Part shown: piece after piece, positions 32,334 through 41,573 of the stretch
How positions within the stretch are numbered: position 1 is the first letter of the stretch
How the letters are laid out: each line of letters starts with the position of its first letter
NCBI GenBank assembly: GCA_902763505.1
Contig: CACWSO010000008.1
Location: forward strand, 49,816 to 113,815
Source of the DNA: an uncultured Eubacteriales bacterium
GTDB taxonomy: Bacteria; Bacillota; Clostridia; Peptostreptococcales; Anaerovoracaceae
Direction: 5' to 3'
DNA: 64,000 nt
Program-made: the position numbers and the translations under genes
Notes under the pieces: generated by a model
Databases searched by the model: none
What the model was told of the DNA's origin: nothing
What the model saw: only the letters and a program-made list of their open reading frames with translations

Positions 32334-34577
32334 ATGGGAAGAACAGATTATCTTGACAAACTGAATGACAAACAAAAGGAAGCGGCCATGTACACGGAGG
32401 GACCGCTTCTCATACTGGCAGGTGCGGGCAGCGGCAAAACCAGCACGATGACTTGCAGGATCGCTTATCTCATCCGTGAGATGGGGGTGCATCCCTACAA
32501 CATCCTCGCTGTGACCTTCACCAATAAGGCCGCCAAGGAAATGCGTGAAAGAGTGCAGCGCCTCATCGGCGAAGGCGTGAACATGTGGATTCTCACATTC
32601 CATTCGGCCTGCCTCAGGATACTGAGAAGACATGCGGAAGTATTGGGATACGGACGGGACTTCGCTGTTTACGATCCGACGGATCAGAAGACCGTTGTCA
32701 AAAACATCTGCAAAGAGCTCAATATCGACACCAAGAAGTTCTCGCCGAGCTACTTTTTGGGCATCATCTCCCACTGCAAAGAGCAGCGCATTTCTGCACG
32801 GCAATACAACGGCATTTACGGCACGGATTATAAGGAACAAATGATTGGCCAGGTCTATGATAGATACGAGAAGACCTTGAAGAAGAACAACGCCATGGAC
32901 TTCGACGATCTGCTGCTCAAGACAGTCGAGCTTTTTGAACAGGATGAGGAAGTACTGCTCCGGTATCAGGATAGATTCCAGTACATCATGGTGGACGAGT
33001 ATCAGGATACGAATATGATACAGTACACCTTTGTAAGGCTCTTGGCTGACGCCCGCGACCGAGACGGAAACATCCGCAGGAATCTCTGCGTTGTCGGTGA
33101 TGACGACCAGTGCATCTATCAGTGGCGCGGAGCCGACATCCGGAACATCCTCGAGTTCGAAAAGGATTTTCCGGGTGCAAAGACAGTAAAGCTCGAGCAG
33201 AATTACCGTTCGACAGCTAACATTCTGGAGGCGGCTCACAGTGTCATCTCCCACAACAGGGGAAGAAAGGACAAGAAACTCTGGACCGACGCGGAGGACG
33301 GCAGGAAGATCGTCTATTACAATGCGGATGATGAAAAAGACGAAGCATATTTCATCGCCAGTGAAATCAACCGAGTCGCGGGTTCGGACAACGCGGACTA
33401 CAGACAGTTCGCCGTACTGTACCGCACGAATGCGCAGTCAAGAACTTTTGAAGAGGCGCTATCGAGAAGGGACATCCCGTACCGCGTACTGGGCGGTCTC
33501 AGATACTACGACAGAAAAGAAATCAAGGACATGATGAGCTACATGGGTCTTGTCCAGAATAGGGCGAATGACCTGGCTCTGGTTCGCATCATCAATGAAC
33601 CGAAGAGGGGAGTGGGCGGTAAAACCCTGCAGAAGCTGCAGGCACTCGCCCAGGTAAGAGGAACCAGTCTCTTTGATGTTCTGCTCGATGATGACGTAAT
33701 CGATTCCTTCAGTTCGAAGGTATCGGATAATCTCAAACAGCTTGCAGGCCTGATTGCAACCTACGGAATCGAGAAGGACAATATGAAGATCTCGGATCTG
33801 TATGATGGATTGCTGGTCAACTCAGGTTATATGAAAGCGCTGGAAGATCAGCATACTGTGGAGGCTGAGGGAAGACTGGAAAACCTCATGGAGTTCAAGT
33901 CTGTCATCGTCGGCTATGAGAAGGAAGACCCGAACATGAGTCTGGCTGAGTTCATGGAGAGAATTGCGCTGCTTGCGGATGTGGACAATCATGACTTGGA
34001 AGAAAACGCAGTGACGCTCATGACACTCCACAGTGCCAAAGGTCTGGAATTCCCTTACGTATTCATGCCCGGCATGGAGGATGGGCTCTTCCCGGGATGG
34101 AGAGCTTTTGACAGAGAAGACGGGCTGGAAGAAGAGCGTCGCCTGTGCTATGTAGGTATCACCAGAGCGAAAAAACGTCTCTGGATGACCAGCGCCAGAA
34201 CGAGAACTATTTATGGAAGAACAGACTATACCCGAGAGTCAGTCTTCCTGCATGAGCTGGACAGCAAGCTACTCGAAGGCGATGGAATCTACGAGAAGAA
34301 AGACCGCAGAACAGAAGGCCTGTTCAGAGACGGCGCATCGGAAAACGTTGCAATGAAACCGTTCGATCAGCTCAAATATGCCAGGGCCCAGACGAAGCAA
34401 AGGGCAGAGGCAATGGCAAAAGCCAGCGCAGAGAGCTTCAGCGTAGGCGACCGGGTGGCTCATTCCAAGTTCGGGGAAGGCACTGTGCTCGAAGTGAACG
34501 GCAAGGTCATAAGAATAGAGTTCGCAGATCAGGTTAGAAAGCTGGCCCTTGGAATCGCACCAATCAAAAAAATGTGA
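32334..34577 (+). CDS. pcrA: ATP-dependent DNA helicase PcrA/UvrD
   Basis: 747 residues. Superfamily 1A helicase motifs appear in order: Q motif LNDKQKEA, motif I AGAGSGKT, Ia TFTNKAAKEM, II DEYQDTN, III GDDDQCIYQWRGAD, IV YRSTANIL, V TLHSAKGLEFPYVF and VI YVGITRAKKRLW. A C-terminal region from about 650 ends with a Tudor-like domain (FSVGDRVAHSKFGEGTVLEVNG) that binds RNA polymerase in PcrA. The helicase works in nucleotide excision repair and replication-transcription conflicts. It is placed before ligA, an order common in Gram-positives. Confidence 0.96.
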   Translation: MGRTDYLDKLNDKQKEAAMYTEGPLLILAGAGSGKTSTMTCRIAYLIREMGVHPYNILAVTFTNKAAKEMRERVQRLIGEGVNMWILTFHSACLRILRRHAEVLGYGRDFAVYDPTDQKTVVKNICKELNIDTKKFSPSYFLGIISHCKEQRISARQYNGIYGTDYKEQMIGQVYDRYEKTLKKNNAMDFDDLLLKTVELFEQDEEVLLRYQDRFQYIMVDEYQDTNMIQYTFVRLLADARDRDGNIRRNLCVVGDDDQCIYQWRGADIRNILEFEKDFPGAKTVKLEQNYRSTANILEAAHSVISHNRGRKDKKLWTDAEDGRKIVYYNADDEKDEAYFIASEINRVAGSDNADYRQFAVLYRTNAQSRTFEEALSRRDIPYRVLGGLRYYDRKEIKDMMSYMGLVQNRANDLALVRIINEPKRGVGGKTLQKLQALAQVRGTSLFDVLLDDDVIDSFSSKVSDNLKQLAGLIATYGIEKDNMKISDLYDGLLVNSGYMKALEDQHTVEAEGRLENLMEFKSVIVGYEKEDPNMSLAEFMERIALLADVDNHDLEENAVTLMTLHSAKGLEFPYVFMPGMEDGLFPGWRAFDREDGLEEERRLCYVGITRAKKRLWMTSARTRTIYGRTDYTRESVFLHELDSKLLEGDGIYEKKDRRTEGLFRDGASENVAMKPFDQLKYARAQTKQRAEAMAKASAESFSVGDRVAHSKFGEGTVLEVNGKVIRIEFADQVRKLALGIAPIKKM

Positions 34578-34593
34578 GAACGATTTGAATCAG

Positions 34594-36546
34594 ATGAAGA
34601 AGAGAATTGAAGAACTTGTAAACAAACTGAATGAAGCTTCGAAGGCCTATTATCAGCAGGATACGGAGATCATGTCCAATCAGGAGTACGATGCCCTTTA
34701 TGATGAGCTCGTTGCCCTTGAGAAGGAGACCGGTATCGTCATGGCCCAGAGCCCGACGGTAAATGTTGGTTATGAGGTCGTGAGCAGTCTGCCGAAAGAA
34801 CCCCATCCATCGCCGATGCTTTCTTTGGACAAGACAAAGGAAGTCAGCGAACTGGAAAGATGGCTGGGCGATAAGGATGGACTGCTTTCTTGGAAACTTG
34901 ACGGACTGACTGTTGTTCTGACCTACGAGAACGGCAGCCTGTCAAAGGCAGTCACAAGAGGTGACGGCATTGTTGGAGAAGTCATCACCGCCAACGCGAG
35001 GACCTTTGCCAATATACCGGTTTCGATTCCGGAGAAAGGACAGGTAGTCGTAAGAGGTGAGGCTGTCATCAGCTACAGTGATTTTGAGAAAATCAATACA
35101 GACGGCACCTATAAGAATCCGAGAAATCTCTGCAGTGGTTCTGTCCGTCAGCTGAACAGTGAGATCACGGCGCAGCGGCATGTGAGATTCTACGCGTTCT
35201 CTCTTGCGGCAGGCGGAGGGGAGTTCCGATTCCGCCATGAGCAGATAGAATGGATGCGAAATCAGGGATTCGAGACGGTGCACAATGTTCCCGTCACAGC
35301 GCAGACCATTGCAAAGGCAGTAGAAGGCTATGCCCACGATATCGAAGAATTCGACATACCATCTGATGGGCTGGTGCTAGTCTATGATGATATCGAATAC
35401 GGAAGATCACTCGGCACCACGGCGAAATTCCCGCGGGATTCCATCGCGTTCAAGTGGCAGGATGAAATCAGTGATACGAAGCTCAAGGAGATTATCTGGA
35501 ACGCGTCTAGAACAGGACTGATCAATCCGATTGCTGTGTTTGAGCCGGTTGAGCTGGAAGGAACGACTGTGAGCAGGGCGTCTGTCCACAATCTGAGTAT
35601 CGTAAAGGAACTGGAACTGGGGCAGGGCGACACCATCAGTGTCTACAAAGCTAACATGATCATTCCGCAGATTGCCCAGAACAAATCCAAAGGCAAAGAC
35701 GAAACAGACGAAGGAACGCCAAGAGTACTGCTGGGACCACCAGAACTTTGTCCTGTTTGCGGACATGAAACGGTTGTCAAAAATGAGAACGGCATTGAGA
35801 CCGTTCACTGCGTAAATGAGGAGTGCCCGGCAAAGAGAATCAAATCCTTTACCCATTTCGTCGGAAGAAATGCCATGAACGTAGAGGGCCTTTCTGAAGC
35901 GACCCTTGAGAAGCTGGTTGATGAGGCGATTATCAAGGCGCCCGTTGATCTCTTCCGGATGGAAGGCTGCAGAGAGCGCATCGTATCAATGGAAGGATTC
36001 GGCGATAAATCCTTCGAAAATCTGCTGGCGGCGGCAGAGAAGGCATCTCACACAACGCCGGACAGACTTCTGTACGCGCTGGGGATACCGAATATAGGAG
36101 TCGCCAATGCGAAGATGATCGCCCGTTCCTGCAAAAACAACTGGGAACGCATCATGAGTCTGACGGAAGAGGAACTCATCGGCATCGAAGGCATTGGGGA
36201 TATCATGGCAAAAGCATATGTGGATTTTTTTGCAAAAGCTGATAATATGAAGATAGTGGAAGATCTTCTGGAAGTCCTGACGATCGATGAGAGCTTTGAG
36301 GAGGCGGGCGATGTGCTGGCGGGCAAGACCTTCGTCATCACAGGCAGTCTCGAACACTTCGAGAACAGGGATGCCGCCAAGGCCAAGATCGAAGAACTGG
36401 GCGGCAAAACGGCAGGATCCGTCAGCAAGAAGACCGACTATCTGATCAACAACGATATCAACTCAGCTTCCTCAAAGAATAAAAAAGCAAAGGAACTGGG
36501 AGTACCAATCATAACAGAAGAAACATTCCTGGAGATGATAAAGTGA
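34594..36546 (+). CDS. ligA: NAD-dependent DNA ligase LigA
   Basis: 650 residues from ATG 34594; the TTG at 34549 would overlap pcrA. Domains in order: Ia NMN-binding region (SKAYYQQD and EYDALYDEL), adenylation domain with the nucleophile in WKLDG and TRGDG, an OB fold, a Cys4 zinc finger (CPVCGHETV and CVNEECPAK), helix-hairpin-helix repeats (GIPNIGVANAKMIA and GIEGIGDIMAKAY) and a C-terminal BRCT domain from about residue 580. The motif before the nucleophile reads SWKLDG where most LigA have EPKIDG; this is a mild deviation. The gene overlaps the next by four bases. Confidence 0.95.
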   Translation: MKKRIEELVNKLNEASKAYYQQDTEIMSNQEYDALYDELVALEKETGIVMAQSPTVNVGYEVVSSLPKEPHPSPMLSLDKTKEVSELERWLGDKDGLLSWKLDGLTVVLTYENGSLSKAVTRGDGIVGEVITANARTFANIPVSIPEKGQVVVRGEAVISYSDFEKINTDGTYKNPRNLCSGSVRQLNSEITAQRHVRFYAFSLAAGGGEFRFRHEQIEWMRNQGFETVHNVPVTAQTIAKAVEGYAHDIEEFDIPSDGLVLVYDDIEYGRSLGTTAKFPRDSIAFKWQDEISDTKLKEIIWNASRTGLINPIAVFEPVELEGTTVSRASVHNLSIVKELELGQGDTISVYKANMIIPQIAQNKSKGKDETDEGTPRVLLGPPELCPVCGHETVVKNENGIETVHCVNEECPAKRIKSFTHFVGRNAMNVEGLSEATLEKLVDEAIIKAPVDLFRMEGCRERIVSMEGFGDKSFENLLAAAEKASHTTPDRLLYALGIPNIGVANAKMIARSCKNNWERIMSLTEEELIGIEGIGDIMAKAYVDFFAKADNMKIVEDLLEVLTIDESFEEAGDVLAGKTFVITGSLEHFENRDAAKAKIEELGGKTAGSVSKKTDYLINNDINSASSKNKKAKELGVPIITEETFLEMIK

Positions 36547-37613
36547 AACTGGCTGTAGGAAAACTGGACAGCGATCTGCTGAAGGAAATCGTATTCGGCA
36601 AGATCACATATCGAAATGAAGATGTCAAGGTCCGCCCCGGAATAGGGGAGGACTGCGCATTGATCGATTTCGGAGATTACGACTGTGTCATGTCGACAGA
36701 CCCGATTTCGTCGACCGTGAGCGACATCGGCAGACTTGCCATTCATATCACCTGCAACGACATTGCGTCAAACGGCGTGCAGCCTTTGGGTATCATGCTG
36801 GCCTGCATGCTGCCGGAAGGCACAACGGATGATGATGTGAAGGAAATCATGGATCAGGCGGGATCCACTGCCGCAGAAGTTGGCGTAGAGATCATCGGCG
36901 GACACACTGAGATCACGCCGTCCGTCAAGCAGCCTCTGATCGTATCGACAGCAATTGGCAAAGCACCGGCAGGGACATCACAGAACGGCAATGACATGAT
37001 TCCAGGTGATTTCATCATGATGACAAAAGCCGTCGGTCTGGAAGGAACAGGCATCATCGCCTGCGATCATGAAGAGGAAATCAGGGCGGCGCTGAACGAG
37101 GACGGCAGCAGACTGGTCACTGATGAAGAAATCGAAAAAGCGAAGTCATTCCTCGATCTCGTGAGTGTCGTACCGGAAGGTGTCGCAGCAGGCAAAGTCG
37201 GCACACACGGTATGCATGACATCACCGAAGGCGGCATTCTGGGGGCGGTCTGGGAGATGTGCCAGATTTCCCATACCGGCGCGGAAGTCTGGGAAGACGA
37301 CATTCCGATGCATTCGGAAACGGAGAAGATCTGCAGCCTCTTCGATGTGGATCCGCTGCGGCTCATCTCCAGCGGCTCGATGATCATCATCGTCCCGAAG
37401 GAAAAGAGAGCGGAAATGGAAGACGCCATGAAGGCTGCCGGAGTAGACGCATCCGTCATCGGTATTATCACAGAAGAAAAAGAAGGAATCTGCATGGCGA
37501 AGCACACCCTTACATGCGGCTCGGGCTGCATGGGAAGGATCAAAGTGAAAATCGATCCGCCGTATGCAGATGAAATATACAAAACATATAAGTCATCAGA
37601 ACAAGGAGAATAA
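36543..37613 (+). CDS. AIR-synthase-like protein (HypE/ThiL fold)
   Basis: 356 residues from a GTG that overlaps the ligA stop. The N-terminal half has the ATP-binding features GIGEDCALIDFGDYDCVMSTDPISS and VSDIGRLAIHITCNDIASNGVQPLG. The second half contains HGMHDITEGGILGAVWEM. This is the AIR-synthase/HypE superfamily. True HypE ends in a PRIC-type Cys motif that carries the cyanide ligand; this protein ends in YKSSEQGE without Cys. So it is not a standard hydrogenase maturase, although an Ech hydrogenase is encoded 10 kb away. The reaction is unknown; it is probably an ATP-dependent small-molecule kinase or amidating enzyme. Confidence 0.82.
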   Translation: MKLAVGKLDSDLLKEIVFGKITYRNEDVKVRPGIGEDCALIDFGDYDCVMSTDPISSTVSDIGRLAIHITCNDIASNGVQPLGIMLACMLPEGTTDDDVKEIMDQAGSTAAEVGVEIIGGHTEITPSVKQPLIVSTAIGKAPAGTSQNGNDMIPGDFIMMTKAVGLEGTGIIACDHEEEIRAALNEDGSRLVTDEEIEKAKSFLDLVSVVPEGVAAGKVGTHGMHDITEGGILGAVWEMCQISHTGAEVWEDDIPMHSETEKICSLFDVDPLRLISSGSMIIIVPKEKRAEMEDAMKAAGVDASVIGIITEEKEGICMAKHTLTCGSGCMGRIKVKIDPPYADEIYKTYKSSEQGE

Positions 37614-37616
37614 AAG

Positions 37617-38348
37617 ATGGAAGTCAATCTTCTCTTCCTGGCTTTGATTCCGGGAATCGTAATTATCATCTTTATCTTCAGAAAAGATAAGGTAGAACAT
37701 GAACCGTGGGGTCTCATCTTCAAGCTGTTGGTCCTTGGTGCTTTTTCCTGTGTTCCGGCAATGTTCATGGAGATGTTCATGGGAGGTTTCATGCCAGCGG
37801 GATATACTCCGGGAACGGTTGGCTACGCAGTGTTTAATGCCTTTGCGGTAGCAGCGCTCTGCGAAGAGTTGTGCAAGTTCATCCTGCTCCGGATCGGTTC
37901 CTGGAGAAACCCGAACTTCAACTACAGATTTGACGGAATCGTCTACGGTGTTGCCGTTGCGGTTGGATTTGCACTGCTTGAGAATGTGCTGTATGTCATG
38001 GAGGGAGGTCTGTACGTGGCGCTGATGAGAGGTGTCATGGCAGTTCCGCTCCACGCGTTCTGCGGCGTCTATATGGGCGTGCACTACGGCGCAGCCAAGC
38101 GGTATTCTGTTGAGGGAAACAAGGGTCAGGAGACGCTGCATACGATACTGGCAATGATCAGCCCGATGCTCATCCATGGAATCTACGATTCACTGGCCTT
38201 TATGGGTGAATACGGAACGACGTTCATTCTGCTTGCATTCGTACTGCTCATGTACATCGTGGCAGTGAAGTGCGTCAACAAATACTCAAACGAGGACTGG
38301 CATGCAGGCTTCTATCTGGAACAGATGGCGCGCATTGACAACAAATAA
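37617..38348 (+). CDS. PrsW-family intramembrane glutamic protease
   Basis: 243 residues with about seven membrane helices. The family motifs are present: EE in AALCEELCKF with the following Lys, FALLENVLYV, and two helix-embedded histidines in AVPLHAFCGVYMG and LIHGIYDSLAF. PrsW of Bacillus starts the cleavage of an anti-sigma factor; the local substrate is not known. Two bases separate it from the AIR-synthase-like gene, so it probably ends the pcrA-ligA operon. An independent promoter for the SRP RNA follows. Confidence 0.88.
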   Translation: MEVNLLFLALIPGIVIIIFIFRKDKVEHEPWGLIFKLLVLGAFSCVPAMFMEMFMGGFMPAGYTPGTVGYAVFNAFAVAALCEELCKFILLRIGSWRNPNFNYRFDGIVYGVAVAVGFALLENVLYVMEGGLYVALMRGVMAVPLHAFCGVYMGVHYGAAKRYSVEGNKGQETLHTILAMISPMLIHGIYDSLAFMGEYGTTFILLAFVLLMYIVAVKCVNKYSNEDWHAGFYLEQMARIDNK

Positions 38349-38351
38349 TAA

Positions 38352-38380
38352 TTGACGGTAAAAAGTATAAATACTATAAT
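38352..38380 (+). promoter_or_regulatory. Strong promoter of the SRP RNA
   Basis: TTGACG (38352-38357), a 17-base spacer and TATAAT (38375-38380), placing the transcript start near 38387, just before the RNA. Confidence 0.85.
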
Positions 38381-38394
38381 CAAGTGTATTCAAA

Positions 38395-38546
38395 TTGCCC
38401 TTTGATGGTTCCGTAAGCATGGTTTGGGTCCTGCGCAATAGGATGCCGTGAACCTTGTCAGGTCCGGAAGGAAGCAGCAATAAGCGGAAAATCTTATGTG
38501 CCGCAGATAAGCCTTCTCCAACGCCTGCGGGATCATCAAAGGGCAA
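38395..38546 (+). ncRNA. ffs: Signal recognition particle RNA (short 4.5S-like form)
   Basis: The hallmark of the SRP RNA apical domain is intact at 38457-38481 (GTCAGGTCCGGAAGGAAGCA), which binds Ffh. The ends pair to a long rod: TTGCCCTTTGATG (38395-38407) with CATCAAAGGGCAA (38534-38546). At about 152 bases it is shorter than the 270-base Bacillus scRNA, and no Alu domain (helices 3 and 4) can be made out. The location in front of dnaX is the same as in Bacillus. Exact ends are estimated from the pairing. Confidence 0.92.
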
Positions 38547-38569
38547 TTTGTAAAACAGGGAGATTTTTG

Positions 38570-40222
38570 ATGTACAAAGCGCTTTACAGACAGTATCGCC
38601 CGGAGGTCTTCGAGGAAGTCCTCGGACAGGATCACATCGTGCGGATACTGAAAAATCAAATAGCGACGGACAGCACCAGTCACGCCTACCTGTTCTGCGG
38701 AACTAGGGGTACAGGCAAAACCACCACAGCAAGACTGCTGGCCAAGGGACTGAACTGTCTCTCTGACGGGGAACGCCCATGCGGCGTCTGCGCCAACTGT
38801 CAGGCAATCAAGGATGGAAATTTCCTTGATGTGATCGAAATCGACGCTGCTTCGAACAACGGCGTCGACAACGTGAGGGAACTGAGGGAAAGCGTCAAGT
38901 ATCCGCCGTCAGCAGGACGCAGGAAGGTGTACATCATCGACGAAGTGCACATGCTTTCTACGGAAGCGTTTAACGCACTTCTGAAGACGCTGGAAGAACC
39001 GCCGGAATATGTGACGTTTATTCTGGCGACCACAGAAGTCCATAAACTTCCCGCAACTGTTCTTTCGAGATGTATGCGCCTCGACTTCAAAAGAGTGCCT
39101 GAAAGCGTGCTGATAAAAGGCATGGCGGATATCTGCGCAAAGATCGGCATCGATGTGACGGAGGACGCCCTCAGGATCATCGCCGCCAATGCGGATGGTT
39201 CTGTCAGAGACGGACTGAGCATTCTCGACCAGTGTATTTCCGGACGAGATATGAAAGTCGATGCGGAAGAAGTTCTGGAATTCCTCGGCGCATCTGGCTA
39301 TGAAGATTTCATCGAGCTGACCGATATGGTTCGCAAGAAGAGAACCGAGGAAGCAATTGCTTTCCTGAACGGTATTCTCTCTGACGGTAAAGATGTCCGT
39401 CAGTTCATGCGTGACTGGATCAGTCATTACAGGAACCTGATGATGGTCAAGTTCATGAGAAATCCGGAGACTGTCGTCAGCATGTCTGCGGAGAACATAG
39501 AGCGCATGAGACGTCAGGCGGCAGTACTGGAACTGGAAGACATCAACAGAGGCATTATGGAACTGTCCACCATGGCAAACGAAGCCAGATGGTCGACGCA
39601 GCCCCGCATCCTGCTGGAGCTTGCCATCGTAAGACTCTGCATGGGAGCAGGACAGATCCGTGAACTGACAGAAGTCGAATTTACCGAGCCGGAACCTGTA
39701 CCGGCGCCCGCCAAAAAAGCGTCGCCTGCAAAAGCACCAGAGGCAGCAGTGAAAAAGGCCGAGGAACCTGCGCTGGTGAAAGTTGAAGAACCTGCACCGG
39801 TAAAGGCCGAAGAACCAGTAATAGAGACACAGGTGAAACCAGAGGCAGCTGAGTCAGCGCCGGTGGAACCAGCACCGGTTGAATCAGCGCTTGCTGAGAT
39901 GCAGAACGGGTTCGACTGTGAGGACATCTGGAACAAGGTCTTTGAAGACGGCGAGAACGAGAAGGGAAGCATCAATATCATACGGAACAGCGCGCGGCTC
40001 AAATCCATCGAAGACAGAACATTTACAGTAGAAGCAAACAATACATTCTTCAAGGATCTGGCGGAGAAGAACCGACAGTTCATAGAGCATCTGGTAGAAA
40101 AACACACCGGCGCGCACAGAAGGATGAACATCAAACTGGCCAACAGCAATGAGGAACGGTCAGCAGAGGAAATCGCAGCCGAGGCGTCAGATATTCTTGG
40201 AATCAAAGTAGAAGTAAAATAG
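38570..40222 (+). CDS. dnaX: DNA polymerase III subunit gamma/tau
   Basis: 550 residues from ATG 38570, preceded by GGGAG; a longer frame would start inside the SRP RNA. Clamp-loader ATPase motifs: YRPEVFEEVLGQDHI, Walker A GTRGTGKTT, zinc-binding Cys in CGVCANCQ, Walker B IIDEVHMLS, and sensor SRCMRLDF. Domain III follows to about residue 370. A long Pro/Ala/Glu-rich linker (about 375-440) and a C-terminal tau-like domain follow. The protein loads the sliding clamp during replication. Confidence 0.95.
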   Translation: MYKALYRQYRPEVFEEVLGQDHIVRILKNQIATDSTSHAYLFCGTRGTGKTTTARLLAKGLNCLSDGERPCGVCANCQAIKDGNFLDVIEIDAASNNGVDNVRELRESVKYPPSAGRRKVYIIDEVHMLSTEAFNALLKTLEEPPEYVTFILATTEVHKLPATVLSRCMRLDFKRVPESVLIKGMADICAKIGIDVTEDALRIIAANADGSVRDGLSILDQCISGRDMKVDAEEVLEFLGASGYEDFIELTDMVRKKRTEEAIAFLNGILSDGKDVRQFMRDWISHYRNLMMVKFMRNPETVVSMSAENIERMRRQAAVLELEDINRGIMELSTMANEARWSTQPRILLELAIVRLCMGAGQIRELTEVEFTEPEPVPAPAKKASPAKAPEAAVKKAEEPALVKVEEPAPVKAEEPVIETQVKPEAAESAPVEPAPVESALAEMQNGFDCEDIWNKVFEDGENEKGSINIIRNSARLKSIEDRTFTVEANNTFFKDLAEKNRQFIEHLVEKHTGAHRRMNIKLANSNEERSAEEIAAEASDILGIKVEVK

Positions 40223-40248
40223 ATATCATATAGAAGATAGGAGGAAAC

Positions 40249-40599
40249 ATGGGTAAAGGAATGAAAGCCGGCAAGAAGCCGAAACAGCCAAAGATGGGCA
40301 ATGCGCAGCAGATGGCCCAGATGCAGGCAATGCAGAGAGAAATGGACAAAGTCCAGGAAGAGATAGAGAAGATGGAAGCGTCCGCAACATCAGGCGGCGG
40401 TGCAGTTACGGTAACGGTAACAGGCAAGAAGGAAATCAAGGATATCCAGATCCAACCGGAAGCTTGCGATCCTGATGATGTTGAAATGCTGCAGGATCTC
40501 ATCATGGCGGCAGTCAACGAAGCGCTCCGTCAGATGGAAGAAATATCACAGAACGAAATGAGCAAGTTCACTTCAGGACTTGGCCTTCCGGGATTCTAG
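40249..40599 (+). CDS. ebfC: YbaB/EbfC nucleoid-associated protein
   Basis: 116 residues. It starts with a basic, Gln/Met-rich coil ([18 protein letters not shown]) and has the family core [31 protein letters not shown]. EbfC forms a dimeric tweezer that binds DNA. Its place between dnaX and recR is strictly conserved in bacteria. AGGAGG precedes the ATG, and recR follows after two bases. Confidence 0.95.
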   Translation: MGKGMKAGKKPKQPKMGNAQQMAQMQAMQREMDKVQEEIEKMEASATSGGGAVTVTVTGKKEIKDIQIQPEACDPDDVEMLQDLIMAAVNEALRQMEEISQNEMSKFTSGLGLPGF

Positions 40600-40601
40600 A
40601 G

Positions 40602-41201
40602 ATGAAATATTATGCAAAACCACTGAACAGATTAATCAATGAGCTTGCACGTCTTCCGGGAATCGGAGAGAGGACTGCACAAAGGCTTGCCCTGCATATT
40701 CTTTCCATGAGCGATGCGGAAGCTTTTGCATTGTCTGACGCGATCAGGGATGCAAAGGAAAACATGAAGTTCTGTTCCGTCTGCGGTAATCTGACGGATA
40801 CGGATCCGTGCGCCATCTGCTCAGACAAAAGCAGGGATGCCAGCACGATCTGCGTGGTGGAAAGTCCTAAGGATGTTCTGGCGATGGAGAAAATCCGGGA
40901 GTACAGAGGATATTATCATGTGCTGCACGGCGTCATTTCTCCGATGGATCAGAAGGGACCGGATGATATCAATCTCAAGAGCCTGATTACAAGACTGCAG
41001 GATCCGGCCGTGAAAGAACTGATCATCGCGACGAATCCGACCATAGAAGGAGAGGCGACAGCGGTATATATCGCCAGGCTGATCAAGCCGAGCGGCATCA
41101 AGGTATCCAGAATCGCCCATGGAATCCCTGTGGGAGGGGATTTGGAATACGCAGACGAAGTGACGCTTCTGAAGGCGATTGAAGGCAGAAGAGAGTTATA
41201 G
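40602..41201 (+). CDS. recR: Recombination mediator RecR
   Basis: 199 residues. Elements in order: the helix-hairpin-helix [18 protein letters not shown], the Cys4 zinc site ([16 protein letters not shown]), a Toprim domain starting at [16 protein letters not shown] with [12 protein letters not shown], and the C-terminal Walker-B-like region with [20 protein letters not shown]. RecR works with RecO and RecF to load RecA at gaps. All motifs are intact. Confidence 0.97.
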   Translation: MKYYAKPLNRLINELARLPGIGERTAQRLALHILSMSDAEAFALSDAIRDAKENMKFCSVCGNLTDTDPCAICSDKSRDASTICVVESPKDVLAMEKIREYRGYYHVLHGVISPMDQKGPDDINLKSLITRLQDPAVKELIIATNPTIEGEATAVYIARLIKPSGIKVSRIAHGIPVGGDLEYADEVTLLKAIEGRREL

Positions 41202-41214
41202 AGGAGGAACAATC

Positions 41215-41415
41215 ATGGACAGTTTCATGCAGACGCTTGAGGAATTCGGCAGAAATCCAGTCGTGATGAAGTGGGCAGGTGCGATTGTTCTGGCTTTGCT
41301 CGGGTTTGCATTCATGCGCGTTCGCCGGCATCCGATGAAGAATGCGCTTGCCTTCGGAGGAGGAATCCTGGGCATTATCATCGTTCTCAGTATCATCAAA
41401 TACGCGCTGTTCTAA
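41215..41415 (+). CDS. Small membrane protein downstream of recR, function unknown
   Basis: 66 residues from ATG 41215 with GAGGAGG upstream. Two predicted membrane helices (about 18-36 and 46-63) are separated by a short basic loop MRVRRHPMKNA. The position after recR is where Bacillus has yaaL and bofA, but the sequence does not resemble BofA in an obvious way. Its stop codon lies in the loop of the terminator hairpin. It is a real gene by its binding site and spacing (13 bases after recR), but the function is not recognisable. Confidence 0.75.
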   Translation: MDSFMQTLEEFGRNPVVMKWAGAIVLALLGFAFMRVRRHPMKNALAFGGGILGIIIVLSIIKYALF

Positions 41416-41432
41416 GCAGCGCTGTATTTTTT
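41404..41432 (+). terminator. Terminator overlapping the stop codon of the small membrane protein
   Basis: GCGCTG (41404-41409) pairs with CAGCGC (41417-41422); the TAA stop is in the loop. TGTATTTTTT follows. Confidence 0.7.
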
Positions 41433-41473
41433 GCAAACTGCAAAATAATAATGCGAAACAACACTTTAATTCA

Positions 41474-41502
41474 TTGACGTTGTTAAAGTATAAGAATATA
41501 AT
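41474..41502 (+). promoter_or_regulatory. Promoter of the first APC permease, with a palindrome just downstream
   Basis: TTGACG (41474-41479), a 17-base spacer and TATAAT (41497-41502). AGTAATTATTACT at 41512-41524 is a perfect palindrome at the start of transcription and may be an operator. Confidence 0.7.
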
Positions 41503-41573
41503 CAACTATGTAGTAATTATTACTGTTTTTAAATTGTTCGCTATTATATGGATAAGCTTTTAGGAGGAATCTT

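Noticed and set aside
36543-37613. HypE as hydrogenase maturation factor for Ech
   Set aside because: The essential C-terminal Cys motif is absent and no other hyp genes are nearby.
39711-39720. Run of six A in dnaX as a programmed frameshift site for gamma/tau
   Set aside because: The run is in phase as AAA AAA GCG, not in the A AAA AAG phase of the E. coli signal, and no stimulating hairpin is evident.
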